From NCBI RefSeq assembly GCF_900119695.1, contig NZ_LT632547.1, positions 1,330,852 to 1,394,851 of the forward strand: 64,000 bases of DNA, read 5' to 3'. Origin of the DNA: Actinomyces urinae. GTDB taxonomy: Bacteria; Actinomycetota; Actinomycetes; Actinomycetales; Actinomycetaceae. The notes beneath the pieces are model-generated. The model searched no databases. It was not told the origin of the DNA and saw nothing but the letters and a program-made list of their open reading frames with translations. Made by a program: the position numbers and the translations under genes. Positions 1 through 8,132 of this stretch are shown in pieces. The stretch's first letter is position 1, and each line of letters opens with the position of its first letter.

Positions 1-1233
1 TCGCCACCACGGAACCAGGTTTGCGATCATTGCCGCCGGAACCACTGCGAAAGCCAGCGCATTCCACACTGCGATATTGCGCCAAATCCATGCCGGCCCC
101 TGATCTTTTGCCGGCTTGCGCACAAAATGCGTCAGACCAGCCAGCATGCCAACCAAAAGGAACGCACCCCACCCAGCAAAAAATGGCGTCAACGAACCTC
201 GCGCCGCCAACGCGTGGGTGGCCTCATCCATCAACTGGGCGTGCGCGGTGCTCATCGACTTTGGCTCCACCTGGACCGGCCCACCCGCAACCAAATCACG
301 CACATCGCCCAACGTTGCCAAACCCGCCGAACGAGTCGCCGATGAGTAGAAGAGGCCCGGCGTAGCTGTTTCCGGGGCAGACGCGGGGCCGGTTGCTGAG
401 GTTTCGGCGCCGGTGGTGGTTGGGGCAATCACAGCGCCAAACTGCAGCGCCGGGCCGGGCTCACTGCGACCAACAGAAGCGAGCACCAAGCGCACCGTGC
501 CAGGATTCTGCCGCTCAAACTGCGTGTACGCCGCCAAAACCGCCTCGATCCGCGCATTCACCTCGTCTACCGACAAACCCGTAGGGCCAGCCGTAGTAGA
601 AGTGCCGCCACCGTCAGCAACGTCAGAGGCACTGCCGGAAGGATCATTAGCGTTCGTTCCCGCTTTAGCCCACCCGGCATCAACAAACACATTGCCGTGC
701 GACTCGTGAAGAGCCTGCAACACAACCGCGCCCAACTCATCCGCCCTGCCCGGCGCGGGCAACCATCTAGCGACCTCGCCGCTCTGGCTCGCAAGAGACA
801 GGGCGGCTCCCGGACCAATCCCAACTCCGGCAGCCGGCTCGGCCGGCCACTTCACGTCCCGAGTTATCTGCTCAAAATCTGGCACCTTCGCCCTGCTGGG
901 CGTGCCCGCCCCGTCCTCAACAATCACATCTAACAGCGGCCTGCAGGCACTACCGTCGGCCTGTCTGCCCTCATAATCAACCGCATTTCCAGGCGTGCGC
1001 ATCGACATCCAACCATCAACCGGACACGTATCCGGATTCGACGTGCGCGTATGCAGATTCATCACCGCGGCGCCACGGTCCTCCAGTGCGTTCAATACGC
1101 CCGGCGACACATTACCGGCCTCAACACCCGCGACGCCCACAAACAACGTGCGAACCGGTTCCTGCGCCACCGCAAACGGTGACGCCACCAAAAACGCGAG
1201 AGTGAAAGCCGTAACAAACCTCAAAAAACGCAC
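1..1233 (-). CDS. Secreted/membrane protein of unknown function, 3' end beyond window
   Basis: Reading the minus strand from GTG at 1233 gives 411 uninterrupted codons to the window edge. The start VRFLRFVTAFTLAFLVASPF is a signal peptide ending near AVAQ-EP. A long extracellular part follows, with NPDTCPVDGWMSM, a GVGIGPGAALSLA stretch and a Ser/Thr/Pro/Ala-rich segment near residues 280-295. Near residue 350 a hydrophobic segment (FFAGWGAFLLVGMLAG) begins a membrane region, and a second (AVWNALAFAVVPAAMIANLV) ends the visible part. An AGGTGG Shine-Dalgarno lies 5 nt upstream; an in-frame GTG at 1242 is less well placed. It is divergent from pheA. The layout, a signal peptide, a large outer domain and then several membrane helices, resembles uncharacterised actinobacterial membrane proteins. 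I do not recognise a catalytic motif and infer no reaction. Confidence 0.8.
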   Translation of the reverse strand, partial: MRFLRFVTAFTLAFLVASPFAVAQEPVRTLFVGVAGVEAGNVSPGVLNALEDRGAAVMNLHTRTSNPDTCPVDGWMSMRTPGNAVDYEGRQADGSACRPLLDVIVEDGAGTPSRAKVPDFEQITRDVKWPAEPAAGVGIGPGAALSLASQSGEVARWLPAPGRADELGAVVLQALHESHGNVFVDAGWAKAGTNANDPSGSASDVADGGGTSTTAGPTGLSVDEVNARIEAVLAAYTQFERQNPGTVRLVLASVGRSEPGPALQFGAVIAPTTTGAETSATGPASAPETATPGLFYSSATRSAGLATLGDVRDLVAGGPVQVEPKSMSTAHAQLMDEATHALAARGSLTPFFAGWGAFLLVGMLAGLTHFVRKPAKDQGPAWIWRNIAVWNALAFAVVPAAMIANLVPWWR

Positions 1234-1302
1234 CAAAACCACCTGAAAATAAACAAGAACAAAACTAACTGTATAAGGTGAAAGCCGAGAAAAGGAGGCG
1301 CC

Positions 1303-2277
1303 GTGCACACCCACACCAACACGTCAAGCGCGCAAACGAAGCCACTCAAAATTGCTTTCCTTGGCCCATTCGGCACATTCACCGAACAAGCCCTGTGGCA
1401 AATCGCGCCCCAAAACGCTGAAGCGGTGCCGTGCACATCCGTGCCCCAAGCGCTCGACCTCGTGCGAAGTGGGCAAGCAGACCGGGCCGTCGTGCCCATC
1501 GAGAACTCCATCGAAGGTGGCGTCAACGCAACCATCGACTCGCTCTCACACGGATCTCCCCTCGTAATCGAAGCCGAAATGGTAGTCGAAGTATCCTTCG
1601 AACTCGCCATAAAACCTGCCGCTGATGGAAGCATCCCCAACATCCAACGCATCGGCACACACCCTCACGCATGGGCGCAATGCCGCAAATGGGTAGCCGC
1701 CAACTACCCCGATGCCGTACACGTGCCCGCCACCTCCACGGCAGCAGCCGCGCGCCTCATCGCCGAAGACGAAAACCCGGGCTTCGACGCCGCACTATGC
1801 GCCAAAACCTCCGTAGAACGATACGGCCTGCGTGCCCTTCACTCCAACGTCGCAGACAACCGGGGCGCAGTTACGCGCTTCGTCCTGGTTGCGCCCCTTG
1901 GAAACGTTCCTCCAGCCACCGGCGCGGACAAAACCACCGTGCAAGTGCGCCTACCCGACAACGAGGCCGGAGCCCTGCTCTCAATGCTTGAACAATTCGC
2001 AGCGCGTGGCGTCAACCTCTCGCGTATCGAATCACGACCAGCCGGAGGGCCCCTCGGCTCATACGAATTCTCCATAGACATCGAAGGCCACATCAGCGAA
2101 GAACGCGTAGCTGCCGCCCTCATCGGCCTGCACCGCACCTGCCCGCAAGTACGCTTTATCGGCTCCTACCCGCGCGTTGATGGGCAGCGCCCAACCATTA
2201 AAGTTGGCACCAAAGACGAAGACTTTGTAAATGCGCGGGCGTGGATAGCCGGCCTGATGAACGGAACCAACAACTAG
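1303..2277 (+). CDS. pheA: Prephenate dehydratase
   Basis: Converts prephenate to phenylpyruvate in phenylalanine biosynthesis (cytoplasmic). The 324-residue protein has the expected two parts. The first is a prephenate dehydratase domain (about residues 15-200) with IAFLGPFGTFTEQA at the start, the PIENSIEGGV motif and the conserved TRF near residue 188 (RGAVTRFVLV). The second is a C-terminal ACT domain (about 210-290) with SRIESRPAGGPLGSYEF, the usual phenylalanine-sensing site. No chorismate mutase domain is fused, so this is the monofunctional actinobacterial type. GTG start at 1303 with AGGAGG five bases upstream. The stop overlaps the convergent RDD gene by four bases. Feedback inhibition by phenylalanine is inferred from the ACT motif. 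Confidence 0.95.
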   Translation: MHTHTNTSSAQTKPLKIAFLGPFGTFTEQALWQIAPQNAEAVPCTSVPQALDLVRSGQADRAVVPIENSIEGGVNATIDSLSHGSPLVIEAEMVVEVSFELAIKPAADGSIPNIQRIGTHPHAWAQCRKWVAANYPDAVHVPATSTAAAARLIAEDENPGFDAALCAKTSVERYGLRALHSNVADNRGAVTRFVLVAPLGNVPPATGADKTTVQVRLPDNEAGALLSMLEQFAARGVNLSRIESRPAGGPLGSYEFSIDIEGHISEERVAAALIGLHRTCPQVRFIGSYPRVDGQRPTIKVGTKDEDFVNARAWIAGLMNGTNN

Positions 2278-3092
2278 ACGCGCAAAAAAGAGCTTGCCAG
2301 CCTGCGATTACGCTCCAAGCGGGCGGCCTCACGGCGAGTACGCTCCGCTAACACGGCCGCAATAAACTCCTCGTCACCAACCCCCGGTGGCGGGCCCGGA
2401 AAAACATACTCGCGAAGCTCGCCCGCGATACCCGCCAACAACCTGGTGCGGGCCTGCTCATCAAACTGGGCGCCGCGCATCAACAACGAGCGAGCATTAC
2501 GCGCCAGCTCCGGGGGCAACCTGCGCAAATCCGCACTTTGAATCCACGAGGGGGTAGCGGGAGCCTCATTCGCGTGAACAATCGCGTCAGCACGCTTACT
2601 CGCAGCCTCAACCGCACGCGCGCCAACCCGCTCCTTAATCACCACAGTGCCTGCAGCTAAATCACCCAAACGGCGATTCTTTGGATCAATCAGTGCGGCG
2701 GCTGCAGCAAGACCGCCCATCGTTGCCCAAATCTCAACCAGGCCGACCATCGCCCTAATCGCCGCCTGCTGCATACCAACGCGACGCAAATCCGAACGCA
2801 CGACCCTGGTGCCAACCACAAAACGGCCCACAGACTTCCCGCCGGTAGCCGTCTCAATCAACACGGGAGCCACGAACACAGCGAACACAACTAACAAGAT
2901 AAACAGCGCTTCTTGGGCGGCGGTGGTATCAGAAAACAACAAGTTAAACTGGGCGACCGCCACCCAAATCAAAATGGCTACCGACAACCCCACATCTATG
3001 AGGGCTGACACCATGCGCAAGCCAATGCCCGCAGGCACCACGTCCAGCGCCACGCCCTCACCAGTTATAACCGTCGTCGCCTGACTATCCAT
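2274..3092 (-). CDS. RDD family membrane protein
   Basis: A 272-residue integral membrane protein with an N-terminal RDD domain: the arginine-aspartate signature is in PAGIGLRMVSALIDVGLSVA (about residues 20-40). Two further hydrophobic segments follow, then a GRFVVGTRVVRSD stretch and DPKNRRLGDLAAGTVV, typical of the family's third signature. The C-terminal 90 residues are soluble and Arg/Ala-rich. It is divergent from the SpoIIM-like gene with only 33 bp between start codons, a pairing common beside MoxR/DUF58 operons in actinobacteria. Function unknown; transport or envelope assembly has been suggested for the family. Confidence 0.9.
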   Translation of the reverse strand: MDSQATTVITGEGVALDVVPAGIGLRMVSALIDVGLSVAILIWVAVAQFNLLFSDTTAAQEALFILLVVFAVFVAPVLIETATGGKSVGRFVVGTRVVRSDLRRVGMQQAAIRAMVGLVEIWATMGGLAAAAALIDPKNRRLGDLAAGTVVIKERVGARAVEAASKRADAIVHANEAPATPSWIQSADLRRLPPELARNARSLLMRGAQFDEQARTRLLAGIAGELREYVFPGPPPGVGDEEFIAAVLAERTRREAARLERNRRLASSFLRV

Positions 3093-3119
3093 GACACAAA
3101 CGATACCTTCTAGTAATCT
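3091..3119 (+). promoter_or_regulatory. Promoter of the SpoIIM-like gene, apparently leaderless
   Basis: ATGACA (3091-3096, five of six matches to TTGACA), a 17-bp spacer and TAATCT (3114-3119). The expected transcription start is 3126, which is the A of the ATG. There is no Shine-Dalgarno. The -35 overlaps the start codon of the divergent RDD gene. Confidence 0.5.
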
Positions 3120-3125
3120 TGGCGC

Positions 3126-4106
3126 ATGGATTTGGACGCATTCGTCAGTGCAAACAAAAGTACTTGGGCCAGGCTCACAGTGCTTGCAAACAAGACCGTA
3201 CTAACCCCAGACGAAGCTCGCGAACTCATCGACCTTTACCGCAGCACGTCCACACACCTGTCCATGATTCGAACAGGAGCGCCCGACCCTCAACTCGTCA
3301 AAGAGCTCTCCGCCCTTCTCATTCGCGCTCGCGGCAAGATGGCCGGCAAAAACAGGCGCGTCCTCACCTCTATCGCCGAATTCTTCACCACCACCTACCC
3401 TGCCGCTCTCTACCGATTTTGCGCCTGGTGGATCAGTGCCGGCGTTTTCTCCATGCTCTTTGCCCTTGCCGTCGGCTGGTGGATCTACGCGCACCCCGAG
3501 TTACATGAGCAACTTGGATCATCCTCATCAGTCCTGCAATACGTTCAAGAAGACTTCGAAAAGTACTACACCAAGGATCCTGACGCGGACTTCACGATGC
3601 TGGTGTGGTCAAACAACTGGTACGTTGCTGCATTGACACTCGCGTACGGAATCACCGTGATTGGCGCTGTGCAAATACTGATCAGCAACATGGCAAGCCT
3701 CGCCATCGCGGGAGCACTCATGACGTTCCACGGGTACGGCACTACTTTCTGGACGCTGATCCTGCCGCACGGCTTGCTAGAACTGACCGCTATGTTCGTA
3801 TCTGCCGGCACCGGCCTGGGCCTTTTCTGGTCCATAATCCAACCCGGTTCGCGCACTCGCCTCGAATCCTTCGTCCGCACCGGACATCAGGCCATTCACG
3901 TACTGTTTGGCCTCCTGCTCACCCTCTTTATCTCCGGCTTCACCGAAGGCTTTGTCACCGCCTCGAAAGCGCCTTGGCAGGTGCAGGTCGGATTCGGAGT
4001 GCTCATCTGGGTCGCGTTCCTCATCTACGCCCTCGTTCTTGGGAAAAAGAAACAAGACTTGGCCGAATCAAGTTTGAAACTGCCTGAACAGGTAGCGGTC
4101 GAGTAA
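3126..4106 (+). CDS. SpoIIM-family (DUF95) membrane protein
   Basis: A 326-residue membrane protein. The soluble N-terminal 95 residues are helical and contain the family's early signature (LTPDEARELIDLYRSTSTHL). About five or six hydrophobic helices follow from residue 100, including NMASLAIAGALMTF followed by GYGTTFWTLILPHGLLEL, which matches the conserved core of stage II sporulation protein M/DUF95. The family occurs widely in non-sporulating actinobacteria next to RDD and MoxR/DUF58 genes, so the sporulation name is not functional here. Start at 3126 is set by the promoter position; the gene ends 14 bp from the convergent DUF58 gene. Confidence 0.9.
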   Translation: MDLDAFVSANKSTWARLTVLANKTVLTPDEARELIDLYRSTSTHLSMIRTGAPDPQLVKELSALLIRARGKMAGKNRRVLTSIAEFFTTTYPAALYRFCAWWISAGVFSMLFALAVGWWIYAHPELHEQLGSSSSVLQYVQEDFEKYYTKDPDADFTMLVWSNNWYVAALTLAYGITVIGAVQILISNMASLAIAGALMTFHGYGTTFWTLILPHGLLELTAMFVSAGTGLGLFWSIIQPGSRTRLESFVRTGHQAIHVLFGLLLTLFISGFTEGFVTASKAPWQVQVGFGVLIWVAFLIYALVLGKKKQDLAESSLKLPEQVAVE

Positions 4107-4120
4107 TCCAAAGCGCGCGG

Positions 4121-5407
4121 CTACAACAGGCCACGTGACTTCAAATTCAAGTAGTGGTCCACAACCGCCATTGACAGTTTCGAGGGCGGGGCTTCAACCA
4201 CAGTAATGCCCGCAGAGGCGAGGGCCTGGGCAGCCTTTTCCCGCTCGGCGCGCGAGAACTCTGTGGCGGCTACAAAGTACGGGTCCCCGATGTTAACTTC
4301 CTCTTCTGCTTTGTGAAGTTGTGGATCAGAGGCGTTTGCAATCACTACGCGCGTGTGCTTGGCAAGGTTCAACAACGCGGGCAGTAAAGACTCTTCCAGC
4401 ACGGTCACATCAAGCGCGGTGAATAGAACCACAAGCGACATCTTGTTACCAAAAGCTGTTAGTTTCCCAGCAATCTGAGTCCAATCCGCTTCAACTAAAG
4501 CAGGGTCTAGAGGTGCCATCGCGGATGAAAGCTCACCTAGGACGGTTGTGCGAGACGGGCGGATCACCTGCGCCCTAATGGCCGCGTCGGCGGCGATCAT
4601 ACTGACCGAATCTCCAGCTTTTGCAGTCACGGCGCTTAGCAGAAGAGCGGCATCTAGATTCACGTCGAGGCGAGTTTGGTTGCCCAGCCGCTGCGCGCTC
4701 ATGCGTGAAGTGTCGATAACCATCACAATGTGGCGGTCACGCTCCGGCCTCCACGTGCGAACAATAACGTCCTTTGAGCGTGCGGTTGCGCGCCAATCAA
4801 TGGAGCGCTGGTCGTCGCCATCCACCCATTCGCGCAGGGAATCAAACTCGGTGCCCTGCCCGCGCGCACGCGCAAGAATTTGTCCGGTCATCTGCTGCAG
4901 TTTCGCTAGGGCTCCAGGCAGAAGCTGTTTTGATGGAAACTCCGGTAGTACGCGGATTGTGCCCGGCAGGTCGAACGTGGTTTGAATAGCGGCGAGGCCG
5001 AGAGGGCCCCACGAACGTACGGTAACCGCGTCAGCTTTCAGGATGCCTCGCCGGGTAGGAAGCAAAGCGGTAGAGAAATCCTCGGATTGGCCGGGTAATA
5101 GTTTGAACTTATGGCGGTTTGCCGTAGCTCCGGCGCTGGGCTGCCACGCGTCACGCAAAACCCCGCGCATCGTCCGATTCGCCCCCCTCACGTGGATAAC
5201 CGAAACGGAGCGTTCATTGGCACGAACTGATTTAGGTGCCTGTCTGGTTATCTGAAGTTTGCGCGGCGAGGGAGCTAAAACCGCGTCAACGAGGGTGAGA
5301 ACGATGACGAACAGTAACCACATTGCGAGGGTTCCAGGGGTGGGCGAAAGCACGATCGGGATGATCCCGATCGCAACTAGTGCCGCAACCCTGCTGGAAA
5401 TTGTCAT
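4121..5407 (-). CDS. DUF58 domain-containing protein
   Basis: 428 residues. Two N-terminal transmembrane helices (about 5-45) are followed by a beta-rich region, the DUF58 signature (GTEFDSLREWVDGDDQRSID then WRATARS, about residues 190-215) and a von Willebrand A-like domain with a MIDAS-type start (IVMVIDTSRMSA). DUF58 proteins are encoded next to MoxR ATPases and are thought to be partners or clients of them in metal-dependent or envelope-associated assembly. The ATG overlaps the MoxR stop (ATGA), so translation is coupled. This is the last gene of the leftward operon starting at 9290. Confidence 0.92.
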   Translation of the reverse strand: MTISSRVAALVAIGIIPIVLSPTPGTLAMWLLFVIVLTLVDAVLAPSPRKLQITRQAPKSVRANERSVSVIHVRGANRTMRGVLRDAWQPSAGATANRHKFKLLPGQSEDFSTALLPTRRGILKADAVTVRSWGPLGLAAIQTTFDLPGTIRVLPEFPSKQLLPGALAKLQQMTGQILARARGQGTEFDSLREWVDGDDQRSIDWRATARSKDVIVRTWRPERDRHIVMVIDTSRMSAQRLGNQTRLDVNLDAALLLSAVTAKAGDSVSMIAADAAIRAQVIRPSRTTVLGELSSAMAPLDPALVEADWTQIAGKLTAFGNKMSLVVLFTALDVTVLEESLLPALLNLAKHTRVVIANASDPQLHKAEEEVNIGDPYFVAATEFSRAEREKAAQALASAGITVVEAPPSKLSMAVVDHYLNLKSRGLL

Positions 5408-6360
5408 CGTGGTACCGCGATTGAGTCCATGACGGTTTGTAGGACGGAGGCGGCCTCAACGCCTTCCAGTTCGGCTTCAGGGCGAAGCATGAGCCTGTGC
5501 GTGATGGTTGCGGGAGCCATTTGTTTGACGTCGTCCGGAGTGACGAAGTCTCGTCCGGACAACCACGCCCAGGCCCTCGAGGTAGCCAGGAGCGCGATGG
5601 CGCCGCGTGGGGATAGGCCCAGTGAGAGGGAGGGTGCCACGCGCGTTGCCCGCGCAATGTCCACGATGTACTTCTCCACTTGGGGGTGCACTTCGACGGC
5701 GGCTACGGCTCGGGTTGCAGCCTCAATATCGGTGGCGGATGCAACGGGTGTTATGCCGGCGGCGTCTAGGTCCGAGGCGTCGAAGCCGTTCACGTGGCGG
5801 TTGAGGATCTCAGTTTCTTCCTCATAGCTGGGCAGATTCACCTGGACTTTCAACATGAACCGGTCCAGCTGAGCTTCGGGAAGCGGATAGGTGCCCTCGT
5901 ACTCGATGGGGTTCTGCGTGGCTGCAACCATGAAAGGGGAGGGTAAAGGCTTAGATTCACCGTCAACCGACACTTGGTGTTCCGCCATGGCTTCAAGCAG
6001 TGCCGCCTGGGTTTTTGGAGGCGTGCGGTTGATTTCGTCAGCGAGAAGCAGGTTGGTGAAGATGGGGCCTTCGCGGAACTTGAACTGTGATGTCTCGCGG
6101 TCGTATAGCAGTGATCCAGTGAGGTCGCCGGGCATGAGGTCGGGGGTGAACTGCACGCGTTTGGTGTCGATGGATAGCGACTTAGCCAGGGCACGCACGA
6201 GGAGGGTTTTGGCGGTTCCTGGCACGCCTTCGAGCAGCACGTGTCCGCGCGTGAGGAGGCCAATGACGAGGCCGGCTACAGCGCCGTCGGATCCGACAAC
6301 GGCTTTGGCAACTTCTGCGCGCACGCGCAGTAGGGCTTCCCTTGCATCTTGCTCGGTCAT
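5404..6360 (-). CDS. MoxR-family AAA+ ATPase
   Basis: 318 residues, typical MoxR length. Walker A is [16 protein letters not shown] (about residue 40) and Walker B is [21 protein letters not shown] (about 107-127). Sensor 1 is [20 protein letters not shown], followed by the arginine-finger DRF and the C-terminal [13 protein letters not shown] lid motif. MoxR ATPases act as chaperone-like remodelling factors for VWA or DUF58 partners. The gene overlaps both neighbours by 4 bp, which supports one complex or pathway at the membrane with the DUF58, DUF4350 and DUF4129 products. Confidence 0.95.
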   Translation of the reverse strand: MTEQDAREALLRVRAEVAKAVVGSDGAVAGLVIGLLTRGHVLLEGVPGTAKTLLVRALAKSLSIDTKRVQFTPDLMPGDLTGSLLYDRETSQFKFREGPIFTNLLLADEINRTPPKTQAALLEAMAEHQVSVDGESKPLPSPFMVAATQNPIEYEGTYPLPEAQLDRFMLKVQVNLPSYEEETEILNRHVNGFDASDLDAAGITPVASATDIEAATRAVAAVEVHPQVEKYIVDIARATRVAPSLSLGLSPRGAIALLATSRAWAWLSGRDFVTPDDVKQMAPATITHRLMLRPEAELEGVEAASVLQTVMDSIAVPR

Positions 6361-7508
6361 GAAACCTCCTGAATGAGCTGGTCGATCTTGTGTGATCGCT
6401 GGGTAAGTTCTTTTTCGTTTGAAACGTTTGCGTCGTATAGCAGTGTGTGTAGTTCGCTGGTTGGCGTGTTGAGTTTGGCGGCCAGAGTGTTGGTGAGTTC
6501 CTCTTCGTTGGCCCGATTAGGCAGGTAAAGGGCTCGGCGTAGTTTGCGGCGAGCGCGCGATTGGATGAGAGACATGGCCCAGCCGGCGTGTTTGCCTTCA
6601 CGGGCGAGGTTGGCGCGCGCCTCTTCAGTTTCGCTGGCGCTGATGATGACGGGTAGCGGTTCGCGAGCGAGCGGGCCAAGCCGCCTACCTTTGGCAATCA
6701 TGAGGGCGAGGGCGGCGAACAGCAGTGTCATGCCCGCCCAGAAGACCCACGGAGGAAGGAGTTGCCACAGCGGCGCGTTTGCAGGTGACTGCTGCTGGAT
6801 GCTTGGCCGCTCGTAGTGGAACACGGCTTTGGGGTTGGCCCCGTAAAGAGTGAGGGCGAGGGCGGCATTGTCGAGGTTTTGCACGTTGGCGTTGGTAAAC
6901 GCTGCGAGGTCCGAGACGAGGATGTATTCCGGGCCGTCTTCGGCGGGCCAAATGGTGAGGAAACTACCGTTATCGGTGCGGAAGCATTGAATCACGCCAG
7001 GGGTTTGATGTTCGCGCACGATGGTGACCGAGGCGTTCTTAGCTTTGCCGATGTAGGGCAGGCATGCACTACTGTTTTCGGTCACGCCAGGCATCGCAAG
7101 ACCGTTGGTGTAGCTGTCAATGTCGAGGCCGAATTCTTTGAGGCGGTAGTCTTGCACGCCAAATAGGATCACGCGCCCGGCCTGCTGTGCTTTGGTTTTG
7201 AGGCCGTCGGTAATGTCAAACCAGTCCAGGCCATCATTTAGCAATACGAGCGTGGTGTCGCGATCGATGGCCCCGATGTCGCTGTCTTTGTAGGCGATTG
7301 TGGTTTGTATTCCATGCTGTTTAAGCACCTCGATGACGGCTTTGGTGCCGCTTCGCCCAGGGGATTCGGGCTCGTAGTCGCTATATTCGCCCTGCGTGTT
7401 AATCCCCTTGGCGGTGATGACGAGCACCAGCAGGATGAAGATTAGGATCAGCGGTAGCCAAGTTTTGCTGAAAGTTTTGAGCGTCATTCCGCGCGCGGTT
7501 GCGTTCAT
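6357..7508 (-). CDS. DUF4350 domain-containing membrane protein
   Basis: 383 residues with one N-terminal helix (WLPLILIFILLVLVITAKGI), an extracytoplasmic DUF4350-type domain (SPGRSGTKAVIEVLKQHGIQ at about 50-70, VLLNDGLDWFD, then VILFGVQDYRL), a second helix near residue 250 (WVFWAGMTLLFAALALMIAK) and a soluble Arg-rich tail. Its place between a MoxR ATPase and a DUF4129 protein is the standard actinobacterial arrangement. Role unknown; the domain order suggests a sensor or scaffold with the extracellular part folded like a glutamine-amidotransferase relative, which is an inference from the family. Confidence 0.85.
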   Translation of the reverse strand: MNATARGMTLKTFSKTWLPLILIFILLVLVITAKGINTQGEYSDYEPESPGRSGTKAVIEVLKQHGIQTTIAYKDSDIGAIDRDTTLVLLNDGLDWFDITDGLKTKAQQAGRVILFGVQDYRLKEFGLDIDSYTNGLAMPGVTENSSACLPYIGKAKNASVTIVREHQTPGVIQCFRTDNGSFLTIWPAEDGPEYILVSDLAAFTNANVQNLDNAALALTLYGANPKAVFHYERPSIQQQSPANAPLWQLLPPWVFWAGMTLLFAALALMIAKGRRLGPLAREPLPVIISASETEEARANLAREGKHAGWAMSLIQSRARRKLRRALYLPNRANEEELTNTLAAKLNTPTSELHTLLYDANVSNEKELTQRSHKIDQLIQEVS

Positions 7509-8131
7509 GCGCTCACCTGCGTACTTAGGCGTTTTTGGATTTCGTTGTCGAGGGCGAGCATGGCATCGACGTCTTGTGTGGTGACGGTGCCAACGGTTTC
7601 GAGCCGGTAGGTGGCGACGTCGAATTTGGATGCGCTCCGAGAAATGTCGCTTTTAAGGTCGGGATATTCGTGGGCGATGAGGCGGGTGATGTCGCCGGTG
7701 GTGCGTCCGGGTGCGGCGGTGGCCGCGGTTTTGTCGAGTCGCACGATGATGGCGCGGAACCCGGCTTTGAGGGCTTCGGTAGGGTCCGTGTTCTTGAGGT
7801 CGAGGGCGCGGCGGCGGTGTTCATCAGCGCTGAGGGAGGTGAGCTCCCGGGCCGCGCTGATTGTCTTTTGTTCGCGTCCAACTCGGGCGTATACGCCGAT
7901 GATGAGGGCGATGATGACCACGACGATGATTGCAAGAAGCATCCAGTTGAAGGTGCCTTCTGCGGTGCGAAATACGGTTGTGCCGATTTTTTGCAGGATC
8001 CAGTCGAGGATGCCTTGCAGTCCGCGGCCTTCCAGGTATTCGCTTTTGCTGAGTTCACGGCGCAGAAGCTCGCGCGCCTCGTCCGGTGTGGGTTCGAGGG
8101 CGAGAGCTACGTGCGCCGCGAGCGTGTTCAA
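7505..8131 (-). CDS. DUF4129 domain-containing membrane protein
   Basis: 208 residues, TTG start one base after the preceding stop. N-terminal amphipathic region (TPDEARELLRRELSKSEYLE), one transmembrane helix at about 60-82 (WMLLAIIVVVIIALIIGVYA) and a C-terminal DUF4129 domain with ADEHRRRALDLKNTDPTEAL, GDITRLIAHEYPDL and FDVATYRLETVGTVT. DUF4129 is often the C-terminal part of transglutaminase-like membrane proteins; here it stands alone. It is co-transcribed with the MoxR operon. Confidence 0.85.
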   Translation of the reverse strand: MNTLAAHVALALEPTPDEARELLRRELSKSEYLEGRGLQGILDWILQKIGTTVFRTAEGTFNWMLLAIIVVVIIALIIGVYARVGREQKTISAARELTSLSADEHRRRALDLKNTDPTEALKAGFRAIIVRLDKTAATAAPGRTTGDITRLIAHEYPDLKSDISRSASKFDVATYRLETVGTVTTQDVDAMLALDNEIQKRLSTQVSA

Positions 8132-8132
8132 G

